DNA from: an uncultured Thermoanaerobaculum sp. | Lineage (GTDB): Bacteria; Acidobacteriota; Thermoanaerobaculia; Thermoanaerobaculales; Thermoanaerobaculaceae | Assembly (NCBI GenBank): GCA_937934115.1 | Contig: CALHAH010000009.1 | Coordinates: 1 to 64,000 of the forward strand | Length of the DNA: 64,000 nucleotides | Direction: 5' to 3' | Shown here: piece after piece, positions 7,981 to 16,700 of the stretch | Layout of the letters: every line of letters starts with the position of its first letter | Numbering within the stretch: position 1 is the stretch's first letter | Position numbers and translations under genes: made by a program | Notes under the pieces: model-generated | Seen by the model: the letters and a program-made list of their open reading frames with translations, nothing else | What the model was told of the DNA's origin: nothing | The model's database searches: none

Positions 7981-10809
7981 ATGCGTGGGTATTTCTTCTT
8001 GTTTGGCCTGCTGGTGGCGGCCGCTGGGTACGGGCAGTACTTTGGCAAGAACAAGGTCCGTTACGACACCTTCGTCTGGCAGGAGCTTGCCACCCCGCAC
8101 TTTCGCATTTCTTTTTACGACCGGGTGGAGCCGCAGCTAGGCAAGGTGGCTTCTTTTGCCGAAAGTGCCTACGACGAGCTCGCCCGTAAGCTCAATTTCC
8201 AAATTCCTGAGCCCATCCCCCTCATTGCCTACGCCACCCACGCCGAGTTTGAGCAAACCAACGTCATCATTGAAGGTATCCCAGAAGGTGTGGGGGCCTT
8301 TGCGGTGCCCGCCCGCAACCGCATGGTGCTGCCGGTGGATTTGCCCGATGCCGAGCTGCAAAAGCTCATCCAGCACGAGCTCGTGCACATCTTCCAATAC
8401 GAGATCCTGTTCCAAGGGAAACTGGGGAAGGCCATTACCACCAACATCCCCCAGTGGTTCATGGAAGGTATGGCCTCGTACTTGGCCCAGGATGAGGATT
8501 CCCGTGCGAGAGCGGTGATGCGAGATGCTACCCTTGCCGATCGCGTTCCCTCGGTGGCTGATAACGTCACCGGTTACTTCGCGTACCGCTTTGGGCATAT
8601 GGTCTTCGCCTTTGTGGAGAGCGAGTGGGGGGTGGAGGGGCTACGGGATTTCATCTTTGAAACTCGCAACACCCTCACCGGCGCTGTGGATAAGGCCTTA
8701 AAACGCGCCTTTGATTTGGATGTGGAGGAGTTCGACGCCCGTTTCCGGGCGTGGCTGCGCAAGAAGTACCAGGCGGTGGCGTTGGAGCGGGGGGACCCGC
8801 GGGAGTTTGGGCCTGCCTTTCGCATCGAGGAAGGGGTGCGCTCGGCGGAGGCCTCGCCCACCGTTTCCCCTTCCGGAGAGCTGGTCGCTGCGTTTACCAC
8901 CTACAAGGGCGATGTGGATGTGGCGCTGTTTTCGGTGCCCAAGCGCAAGCTTTTCAAAAACCTCACCCGCGGTTACACCACCCGTTACGAGTACCTTGTC
9001 GCCCAGCTTTTTACCGTGGGGCCTGACCGTGGGCGGGATTTGGCCTTTTCCCCCGATGGCGACACCGTTGCGGTTTTTGCCCGCAGCGGCCGAGGGCGCG
9101 TCCTCCTGCTCTTGGATGCCTTGCGGGGGGGTATCCGGCGAGAGTATCCCATACCCCAGGACCAGGCAATGGAGCCGGCCTTCTCCCCCGATGGCAAGAC
9201 TGTTGCCTTTCATGCTTTTGCCAACGGGCAAGCCGATATTTACCTCTTGGATCTAGCCAGCGGCACGGTACAGAACCTCACCAACGACCCCGCTTACGAC
9301 GCGGCGCCGGTTTTTTCCCCTGACGGCCAGTACTTGGTCTACTCCTCCCAAAGCGGAGAAAACGCCAAGCTTTTTCAGTTAGAGCTTGCCAACCCCCAAA
9401 ACCGGCTGCAGCTCACTTTTGGCCCTGGGGATGACGAAGGCGCCAGCTTTTCCCGGGACGGCAAGGCCCTTTACTTTGCTTCCGACCGCGACCAGGGGGT
9501 TTTTGACGTTTACCGCTTGGACTTGCAAACCCGCAAACTCACGCGTCTCACCAAAGTCATTGGCGCGGCGTTGAACCCCGTGCCGGTGGTGACCAAAGAC
9601 GGCGAGCGGGTGGTTTACCAAGCCTATACCAAGGGTCGCTGGCAGCTATACCTCACGGATCCTGAGCAAGGGGAAGAGGTGGGGGAGGAGAAGGCCCCGG
9701 CGGCTGTGCAAAAGCGTGAAGTGTTTGTGCCGGCTATCACCGTGCCGGTGAGTAGGGAGAAGATCTCACCGGTGAAGGGGCACAAGCTTTTTGCTGATAA
9801 CGTGCAAGTGGCGGTGCAGTTTTCCGAAGACCAAACGCTTATTTCCCAGGCTTTTCTTTCCTTTGCCGATCACTACGGTGACCGTCGCCTCAACGTGCTT
9901 TTGCAGTCGGTTTCTGGTTACTCCAACTTTCAGGCTGCTTATATCAATTTGGAAAAGCGGTGGCAGTGGGGGGTAACGGCTTTCGATGACCGTTCTTACT
10001 TTGTGGCGGCCGACACTTTTACCGGAAGAGAGGTGCGTCTCAAGAGGCTGTACCGGGAAACCGGAGGCGCGCTTTTTGCGCAATACCCCTTTTCCCTTTA
10101 CCTGCGCGCGGAAGCGGCAGCTGGCTACATTTACCGCGACATTGATTACCCTGTGCTATTTGGCGGTCAGGTCTTCTTCATCCCCATCACTGACAACATT
10201 CCCTTCCTGCAGGCTGGATTAACGGGCGACACGACGGGGTGGAACCAGTACGGGCCGCATTGGGGGCGGCGGTGGTCGTTGCTTGTGGCGCAAGCCTTCG
10301 ATGCTAAAAACGGCGGCACCCTATCGCGGGAGGTGCGCTTGGACGCGCGCCAATACGTACCACTTTCCCGCCGTAACGAGCTGGCCTTTCGCCTTTTTGC
10401 TGCGGTGGCCGATGGCAACCGCCCCAGCATCTTTTACTTTGGCGGTGTGGACACCTTGCGGGGCTTCGATTACCGCTCGGTGCTGGGCAACCAAGCGGCT
10501 TACTTTAACGCCGAGTGGCGTTTCCCGCTGATTGATCATTTGGTCCTTCCCTGGTTGCACTTGCGGGATTTTCGGGGGCGGTTCTTCTTGGATGTGGGCG
10601 CCGCCAGAATCGATGTTCCGGGGTTGAGAGAGCCTTTCCGCTTCATGAAGGACGGTCAGCTCCAGGACGGTCTTTCCTCCTACGGCTTTGGTTTTTCCTT
10701 GGAGCTGTTTGGTTTGCCGGTGCATTGGGACTTTGCTAAGCGCTGGGACTTCAAAAAGACCCGAGACAAAGGCTTCAACACCAGCTTCTGGATTGGATTC
10801 CGGTACTAA
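7981..10809 (+). CDS. Secreted peptidase-MA/TolB-propeller/outer-membrane barrel protein
   Basis: A 942-residue three-part surface protein. After a signal peptide (residues 1-19), residues about 30-260 form a zinc metallopeptidase domain of the MA type with QHELVHIFQY (HExxH at 132-136) and a downstream Glu in QWFMEGMASYLA (Glu162), the gluzincin arrangement. Residues about 275-570 hold five to six TolB/PD40-like propeller blades with repeated SPDG motifs (FSPDGDTVAVFA, FSPDGKTVAFHA, FSPDGQYLVYSS). The last 350 residues are beta-strand rich and end in FWIGFRY, a C-terminal aromatic like that of BamA/D15-type outer-membrane barrels. The parts predict a barrel-anchored protease with a substrate- or partner-binding propeller. 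Third gene of the operon that starts at 6924. Confidence 0.85.
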   Translation: MRGYFFLFGLLVAAAGYGQYFGKNKVRYDTFVWQELATPHFRISFYDRVEPQLGKVASFAESAYDELARKLNFQIPEPIPLIAYATHAEFEQTNVIIEGIPEGVGAFAVPARNRMVLPVDLPDAELQKLIQHELVHIFQYEILFQGKLGKAITTNIPQWFMEGMASYLAQDEDSRARAVMRDATLADRVPSVADNVTGYFAYRFGHMVFAFVESEWGVEGLRDFIFETRNTLTGAVDKALKRAFDLDVEEFDARFRAWLRKKYQAVALERGDPREFGPAFRIEEGVRSAEASPTVSPSGELVAAFTTYKGDVDVALFSVPKRKLFKNLTRGYTTRYEYLVAQLFTVGPDRGRDLAFSPDGDTVAVFARSGRGRVLLLLDALRGGIRREYPIPQDQAMEPAFSPDGKTVAFHAFANGQADIYLLDLASGTVQNLTNDPAYDAAPVFSPDGQYLVYSSQSGENAKLFQLELANPQNRLQLTFGPGDDEGASFSRDGKALYFASDRDQGVFDVYRLDLQTRKLTRLTKVIGAALNPVPVVTKDGERVVYQAYTKGRWQLYLTDPEQGEEVGEEKAPAAVQKREVFVPAITVPVSREKISPVKGHKLFADNVQVAVQFSEDQTLISQAFLSFADHYGDRRLNVLLQSVSGYSNFQAAYINLEKRWQWGVTAFDDRSYFVAADTFTGREVRLKRLYRETGGALFAQYPFSLYLRAEAAAGYIYRDIDYPVLFGGQVFFIPITDNIPFLQAGLTGDTTGWNQYGPHWGRRWSLLVAQAFDAKNGGTLSREVRLDARQYVPLSRRNELAFRLFAAVADGNRPSIFYFGGVDTLRGFDYRSVLGNQAAYFNAEWRFPLIDHLVLPWLHLRDFRGRFFLDVGAARIDVPGLREPFRFMKDGQLQDGLSSYGFGFSLELFGLPVHWDFAKRWDFKKTRDKGFNTSFWIGFRY

Positions 10810-10827
10810 AGGCCGCCGGGGGCGACG

Positions 10828-10856
10828 TTGACTTTTGAGACGCATTCGCAAAAAAT
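10828..10856 (+). promoter_or_regulatory. Promoter of the Nramp-Usp gene
   Basis: TTGACT (10828-10833), a 17-bp spacer and AAAAAT (10851-10856), followed after 6 nt by the GTG start. The -10 is weak (four of six consensus bases), but the geometry matches other start sites in this window that appear leaderless. Confidence 0.4.
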
Positions 10857-10862
10857 ACGCTC

Positions 10863-12791
10863 GTGATACCTCCAGCGCACACCAAGGGCGATGCGTTGCA
10901 ACCCGGGACCATAGCGGTTCCCCCACAGCTTTCCTTTTGGAAGCGACTTTTTGCCTTTTCCGGTCCGGCGTACCTGGTCAGCGTGGGCTACATGGACCCG
11001 GGGAATTGGGCCACGGATATCGCTGCGGGCTCCAGGTTTGGGTATGCGCTTTTGTGGGTTTTGCTGATGTCCAACCTTATGGCCTTGCTGCTGCAGAGCC
11101 TTTCCGCGCGGTTAGGGATCGTCACCCGCATGGACCTGGCCCAAGCGTGCCGAGCCCTTTACGGCAAAAAAGCGGGGTTTGTCCTTTGGGTTCTGGCGGA
11201 GGTAGCCATTGTTGCCTGCGACCTGGCGGAGGTCCTGGGCTCGGCCATTGGTTTGCAGCTGCTCTTCGGCGTACCTCTGGTTGCCGGCATCCTCATTACC
11301 GCTTTGGATACTTTTTTGCTCCTGCTGCTTCATGGCCGCGGCGTTCGCCTCTTAGAAGCCTTCATCGTGGTGTTGGTCACCACCATTGGCCTTTGCTTGG
11401 CGTTAGAGGTTTTCCTGGCCAAGCCAGCAGTGAGCGAGGTGGTTTCGGGGTTGGTGCCTTCCTTGCCGGGGGAAGGAGCGCTTTACTTGGCCATGGGCAT
11501 GCTGGGGGCCACGGTCATGCCCCACAACATTTACCTTCACTCGGCCTTGGTTCAGTCCCGGCGCATTGCCCCTACCCCCGGCGGCATCCGCTCGGGGATC
11601 CGGTTTAACACCATTGACTCCTTCGTGGCCCTGAACGGTGCTTTGTTCGTCAACGCCTCGCTTTTAGTGATGGCAGCTGCTGCCTTCCACAGGGCGGGGT
11701 TTTACAAGGTAGAGGATATTCTCGAGGCTCACCGCTTGTTGGAACCGATTCTCGGCGAAGCCATTGCGCCGGTAGCCTTTGCCATTGCCCTTTTGCTTTC
11801 CGGCCAGTCCTCCACCATCACCGGGACCTTGGCGGGTCAAATCGTAATGGAAGGCTTCCTGCAGCTGCGCCTGCGGCCTATGGTGCGGCGCATGATCACG
11901 CGGGGGGTGGCCATTGTGCCAGCGGTGGCGGTGATTGCTTCCATGGGGGAAAAAGCTACGGGGGAGCTTTTGGTTTTGTCGCAGGTAATCCTGTCCTTGC
12001 AGCTGCCCTTTGCGGTGGTTCCCCTAGTGCACTTGGTTTCCGATGGACGGTGGTTAGGGCAGTACGCCATCGGGCGACGCTTGAAGGCCCTGGCTTGGTT
12101 GGTGGCCGGACTCATTTCCGGGCTTAACGGCCTTTTGGCGTATCAAGAAATCAGCGGTTGGCTGGCTGAAGCTGGGCCTTGGGCGTGGGCTCTGTGGGTT
12201 TTTGTGGTTCCGGCGGCCTTGGCTCTCTTGCTCTTTTTGGGGTACGTGGCCCTTGGGCCGGTCTTGCAGCGACGGCGGGGCTTGCCGCTGCCAGAAATAG
12301 CCAGCGTCCACGGCCCGGCTGCCATGCCCACGCTGGCCCCACCACGACCGCCGCAACGCATAGCGGCAGCGGTGGACTTTTCTCCGGCGGACACCGCGGT
12401 GCTTTCCCACGCTTTGGCCCTTGCTCGGGCCAGCGGCCGCGGGGCGAGGGTGCTGCTCTTCCACGTGGTGGAGTCAGGCGGGGTCAGGATCCTTGGTGGC
12501 GAAATGGACGACCGCGAGGTACGCAACGACACGGAGCGGTTGGAGCTCTACCGCACGGAGTTGGCAGAGCAAGGGGTGGAGGCGGAGTACGAGCTGGGGT
12601 TTGGTGATCCGGCGGAGCAGCTGGCACGTCTGGCCGAAACCCACCGGGCGGAGCTTATGGTGGTGGGAAGTCACGGCCACGCCGGAATGGCCGATCTGGT
12701 GCACGGTACCACCGTGGACCACCTCAGGCACCGTCTGAAGATCCCGGTTCTGGTGGTTCCCGCGGGCACCGAGCGCGGGCCCAGTCCTTAA
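10863..12791 (+). CDS. Nramp-family divalent metal transporter fused to a UspA domain
   Basis: A proton-coupled Mn2+/Fe2+ importer in the inner membrane with a cytoplasmic universal-stress domain. Residues about 25-470 contain eleven or so transmembrane segments. The metal site is recognisable: DPGN in TM1 (Asp45, Asn48) and MPHN in TM6 (Met219, His221). The Met favours transition metals over Mg or Ca. Residues about 495-637 are a Usp fold (RIAAAVDFSPADTAVLSHAL, then VVGSHGHAGMADLVHGTTVD, the G2xG9G-type nucleotide loop). Fusions place ATP or stress sensing next to the pore; a regulatory role is inference. The GTG at 10863 lacks a Shine-Dalgarno sequence. The next gene is an independently promoted peroxiredoxin, which fits a shared metal/oxidative-stress theme. 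Confidence 0.9.
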   Translation: MIPPAHTKGDALQPGTIAVPPQLSFWKRLFAFSGPAYLVSVGYMDPGNWATDIAAGSRFGYALLWVLLMSNLMALLLQSLSARLGIVTRMDLAQACRALYGKKAGFVLWVLAEVAIVACDLAEVLGSAIGLQLLFGVPLVAGILITALDTFLLLLLHGRGVRLLEAFIVVLVTTIGLCLALEVFLAKPAVSEVVSGLVPSLPGEGALYLAMGMLGATVMPHNIYLHSALVQSRRIAPTPGGIRSGIRFNTIDSFVALNGALFVNASLLVMAAAAFHRAGFYKVEDILEAHRLLEPILGEAIAPVAFAIALLLSGQSSTITGTLAGQIVMEGFLQLRLRPMVRRMITRGVAIVPAVAVIASMGEKATGELLVLSQVILSLQLPFAVVPLVHLVSDGRWLGQYAIGRRLKALAWLVAGLISGLNGLLAYQEISGWLAEAGPWAWALWVFVVPAALALLLFLGYVALGPVLQRRRGLPLPEIASVHGPAAMPTLAPPRPPQRIAAAVDFSPADTAVLSHALALARASGRGARVLLFHVVESGGVRILGGEMDDREVRNDTERLELYRTELAEQGVEAEYELGFGDPAEQLARLAETHRAELMVVGSHGHAGMADLVHGTTVDHLRHRLKIPVLVVPAGTERGPSP

Positions 12792-12834
12792 AGCTTGCTC
12801 CTGGTTGGAAGGAAGGGGGTCCCTCTGGGGTGGG

Positions 12835-12863
12835 TTGACGATTTTTTAGGGTTTTGATAATAT
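12835..12863 (+). promoter_or_regulatory. Strong sigma70-type promoter of the peroxiredoxin gene
   Basis: TTGACG (12835-12840), a 17-bp AT-rich spacer and TAATAT (12858-12863). It is one of the best housekeeping-type promoters in the window. The predicted transcription start is at about 12870-12871. Confidence 0.8.
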
Positions 12864-12870
12864 TTTTCCA

Positions 12871-12896
12871 ACGTGATGGCTTGTAAGCCGTCACGT
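12871..12896 (+). promoter_or_regulatory. Inverted repeat at the predicted mRNA 5' end of the peroxiredoxin gene
   Basis: ACGTGATGGCTT and AAGCCGTCACGT are separated by GT. As DNA it is a 12+12 palindrome with one mismatch, suitable as an operator at the transcription start. As RNA the mismatch becomes a G-U pair, giving an 11-12 bp stem right at the 5' end, followed at once by the AAAGGAGG ribosome-binding site. Either a repressor site or a 5' stabilising hairpin would fit. Confidence 0.6.
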
Positions 12897-12912
12897 GAAA
12901 GGAGGAACAAGG

Positions 12913-13500
12913 ATGAGTTTAGTAGGCAAGCCGGCACCGCTTTTTACGCTGGAGGGATACCACAACGGGGAGTTTGTAAGCGTGTCTTTGGAGAAACTGC
13001 GGGGCAAGTGGGTGTATTTGCTGTTTTACCCTTTGGATTTCACCTTTGTGTGCCCCACCGAGGTCTTGGCTTTTTCCCGGGACGCCCAGGAGTTTGCCGC
13101 CCGTAACTGCCAGATTTTTGGCGTTTCGGTGGATTCCAAATACACCCATAAGGCTTGGGTGGATGCCTCGCGGGAGCAAGGGGGCTTGGGCGGTTCTTTG
13201 CACTACCCGCTACTTTCCGATCTAACCAAAGAAGTTTCCAGGGCTTACGGCATTTTGGATGAGCAAGCGGGCGTGGCGCTGCGGGGGCTTTTCCTCATCA
13301 ACCCCGAAGGCATTATCGTTCACGAAACCACAAACTACTTACCGGTGGGGCGCTCTTCGCGAGAAGCGCTGCGCACTCTCAAAGCGTTCCAGTACGTTTC
13401 CCAGCATACCAGCGAGGTTTGCCCGGCCGATTGGGACGAGGGCAAGGACACCATGGTGGCCACCCCGGAGGGCGCTGCCCAGTACCTGGCCACTCACTGA
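12913..13500 (+). CDS. ahpC: 2-Cys peroxiredoxin (AhpC/Prx1 group)
   Basis: Reduces hydrogen peroxide and organic hydroperoxides. The 195-residue protein has the peroxidatic Cys47 in DFTFVCPTEVLAFS and the resolving Cys170 in SEVCPADWDEGK, the typical 2-Cys arrangement with a C-terminal YLATH tail. The ATG at 12913 is fixed by a near-perfect AAAGGAGG 9 nt upstream; an in-frame GTG at 12895 would lie inside the leader hairpin. The gene is monocistronic with its own strong promoter. No AhpF lies nearby, so the electron donor (thioredoxin, or bacilliredoxin given the bsh genes) is unknown. Confidence 0.93.
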   Translation: MSLVGKPAPLFTLEGYHNGEFVSVSLEKLRGKWVYLLFYPLDFTFVCPTEVLAFSRDAQEFAARNCQIFGVSVDSKYTHKAWVDASREQGGLGGSLHYPLLSDLTKEVSRAYGILDEQAGVALRGLFLINPEGIIVHETTNYLPVGRSSREALRTLKAFQYVSQHTSEVCPADWDEGKDTMVATPEGAAQYLATH

Positions 13501-13747
13501 GCTGGTTGGAAAGCCGAAGGCTCTCGGTTGCCACCTAAAAATGGAAAAGGCGTGCCGGGGAAACGTGGGTCCTGGCTAGGGGCTGCCCATGCCGGTTACG
13601 ACCCCAAGGGGCGGGAGAACCGGCAAAGACCCTGACCTACAATGGGTTTACGGTTTGTTGGCACAACACCGTGCCTAAACTAGAGGCTCCCGTCACCACC
13701 AGGGCCGGGAGAACACCCAGGGTCACGATTTTTGTCTCCGGTGTGTT
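13501..13747. other. Structured intergenic region with no recognised gene
   Basis: About 247 bp between the peroxiredoxin and the convergent large repeat protein. It holds no plausible protein but several perfect inverted repeats: TGCCGGTT/AACCGGCA (around 13593-13625) enclosing CCCCAAGGGG; a nested hairpin around 13644-13678 (GTTTA..TAAAC, CGGT..ACCG, GTTG..CAAC); and CTCCCG/CGGGAG (around 13686-13711). TACAAT at 13638-13643 could be a -10 box. I could not match it to tmRNA, RNase P, 6S or a known riboswitch by eye. It may be a small RNA or merely 3' untranslated structure. Confidence 0.4.
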
Positions 13748-16700
13748 TTACGGAGCCAAATCCACCACCGTTTCCTGTCCGGGGGCGAGGCTAAAAACCT
13801 TGCTTTCCACGTGCTCCCCCTTGCGCACCAAGAGGCGGTAGTTGCCAGCGGGGAGGGACAGCCTCCAGGTGGCGTCCAGCTGACGCCAACCACCGCTGGT
13901 GCCCATCCCCCGAAAGCCCCAAGGCACCGGGAGCCCATCGGCGGTCACCACCTGCACCTGCGCTGGCGTTGCCCCAGGCTCCACCAGCAAAAAGCCCCGC
14001 GGCTGAAGCTGGATGTGAACCTTGGAAGGTACGAGAAAGCGCACTACCGCAGCTCCTTGCCCTTGAATCCAACCCACGTACTGCCCCGGCGGAAGCTGGG
14101 TGACGATGCCCCGCCCTTCCCGGTCGAGGGTCACGAACACCGGCTGGGGTTCTCCGGAAGGGCCTTGCACGTTGGCGAAGACCTCTCCAGGAATACTGCC
14201 GTCGGCATCCCGCACGAAAAGCTCGAGGGTTTGCTGGGGTTCCAAAAGCAGCTCCACCTCCTGCGGGGTTTCGTTCACGGTGACTTGGGCTTCCGCCGGC
14301 GAGTAGCCGGGAGCGCTGGCGCGGACCCGGAAAACTTGGCCAGTGGGGAGCTCGTGGAAGGCAAAACCGCCCGCCTCATCGCCAGAGGTGCGGCGCATGA
14401 AACCCGTTTGCCCGGGAATTTCGAGCGTTACCTGGGCTTCGGAAACCGGCTCACGGTTCGCTCGGTTGCGCACCCACCCGGAGAGGGTGCCTTCGGGGAG
14501 CTGCAGCGAAACCTGTGTGTCCCTTTGTGCCTCTAGCTCTCGCGTAAGCAACACCTGGCCATTGGGATCGCTCACCGACAGCGTCCACTTCCCGGGGGCA
14601 AGGCCGGAAAGCGCAAACCTTCCACCCTCATCGGTGGTGTCCGCGGCGCGGTCCATGGGCGAGGAACCACTCCCCGCAACCAGGTACCCCACCAGCGGCT
14701 GCGCTCCCCGCCGCACGCTTCCCGCAATGGTGATCCCCTGGCTGAAGTCCACCTCCACCTGGGCAGGGGAGCCTTCCTGCACGTCCACCGTTACCCGCCG
14801 CGTTTTCCCCAGAGGGAAAACCGAAACCATGAGTTCCTGCTTTCCTGTGGGCACGCCCTTGAGCTGGAAGCTGCCGTCGGCCGCCACCTGGGTTCTGCTC
14901 GTCCCTGCCCACGCTTGACAGCGGGCTAGTTCCTGTAAAGAAAGGCCGCGCACGACCCCCACGATCTCCCCGCCCCGGGAAAGCTTGAGGGTCACGGAAG
15001 TGGTCCCCTGGGGGCCGACGTTGATCCTCTCGCCGTCAGCGGCAAAACGCTCCAGACTAGCAGTCACGTAGTACGTGCCGGGGGGTACCTCCTGGAAGCG
15101 AGCTAACCCTGCGGCGTCGGTGAGGCGATGAAAGAGGTTGGCCCCGATTGTCGAAGCTTCCACCTTGGCCCCGGCCAGAGGCTCTCCTTGGGGTCCCACC
15201 ACCCGCACCTCCAAGCTGCCCGGAGACCCGAGGTGGAGCTCGGCTTCCGCATCGCTGCTGATATCCAAGGTCACCCGGTCTTGCCCGCCTTCAGGGCTTT
15301 GCGCTTCCACCGTGAACTTGCCAGGTTTGAGGCCGCTGAGCAGGAACTGGCCTTGGCCGTCGGTAATCGTACCGAGCGGTCTCTGCAGTACAGCCATCAT
15401 CGCGCCTACGTTGCGTTCCCCGGCTTCACGCGCCGTCACCGTGACCCCCACCGCAGGCCTCCCGTCCGCTTCCCACACCCGCCCCCGCAGCGTGAACCCT
15501 CGTTCCAGCTGCACCAGCATCAACCGCAAGGGCTCGTCCTCCTTCAAAGGTACGGTGCGTTGCGCCGGGGCATACCCTGGAGCCCTCACGTCCAGTCGCA
15601 CATCCCCGCTTTGGGCGAGGGGTACCTCAAAGAACCCGTCCTGGTCAGAGGTGGTGGGGGTAATGGGCACGGCACTTTGCATCGTAAAGCCCCCCACACT
15701 ACGCGTCAGGAGATGACCACCCCAAACCTCAGCGTTAGCCACCGGCTCCCCGGTTTCCTTGTCCACCACCCTTCCTTTGAGGGTTCTTCCCGCTTTCACC
15801 ACTAGCTCCACGGGTCCGCTGGGGGGTAGCGTGACCTTCATCGGCGGTGCGGAAGATTCCCGCGAGCGCGCTTGCACGTACAAAACCCCCTCGTTGGGAA
15901 CGTCCCTCAGCTGAAACTGACCGTCGGCTTCGCTTCGCGTGTCGTACTCGAAGGGCACGTCCGCGTTGGCACCGGCCAACACCGTGACGTTGGGCACTCC
16001 CTGGCCGCGCGCATCCACCACCCGTCCGGTAATGGTAATTCCAGCCTGAAGTGTGACATCACCCAGGTGTTTCCCTTCCTGCGGCAACGTGACCTTTTGG
16101 GTGTGGGTCACGAACCCCGCCTTTTGCACCAAAAGCTCTAAAAGACCCACCGGCAAGTTGGCAAGAACAGCACGCCCTTCCCTGTCGGTTTCGGTTCTCG
16201 CCAGCGGCGGTTCAAAGGAACGGCCCACGCGGAACATAACCCTGGGTCCATCCTCCTGGCCCTCCCTAACCTCCACTTCGGCACCGGGGATCGGGGTCGC
16301 CCTTGCGTCCACCACCCGCAAGCTCAAGCTGGTGCCGGGGGCGAGGGTGAGGGTTACGGGCAGGGTCTCCTTGCTTTTGGGGCTCAGCTTTCCGGAATCA
16401 GCGCGACCCAAAGCCGGGTGGGTAGCGAAAAGCCGCAGTTCCCCGGCAGTCACAGGAAAAGGCCCGAAGCGGCCGTCCTCGCCGCTTACCCACACGGGTT
16501 CTGGCAGCAACCGGCTGGAGGTGCGAACGCGTCTGGAGAAAAACGACGCCACCCGGCTTTCCTCGCTCCAAACCGGCACACCCGGGGCGGGGGAGCCGCG
16601 CTGGTCCAGGACCTTGCCTTCGATCCAAGCTTGCGGGGAAAGACGGACCCCCAGCGTCTGGTTGGAAAAATCTGCAGACAAAACAACGGGGTCGTAACCG

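Noticed and set aside
13590-13630. Possible ZTP-riboswitch-like string (GGGTCGTAAC on the minus strand)
   Set aside because: Only the first short motif resembles the class. The second conserved half is missing, and the downstream gene on that strand would be antisense to the peroxiredoxin.
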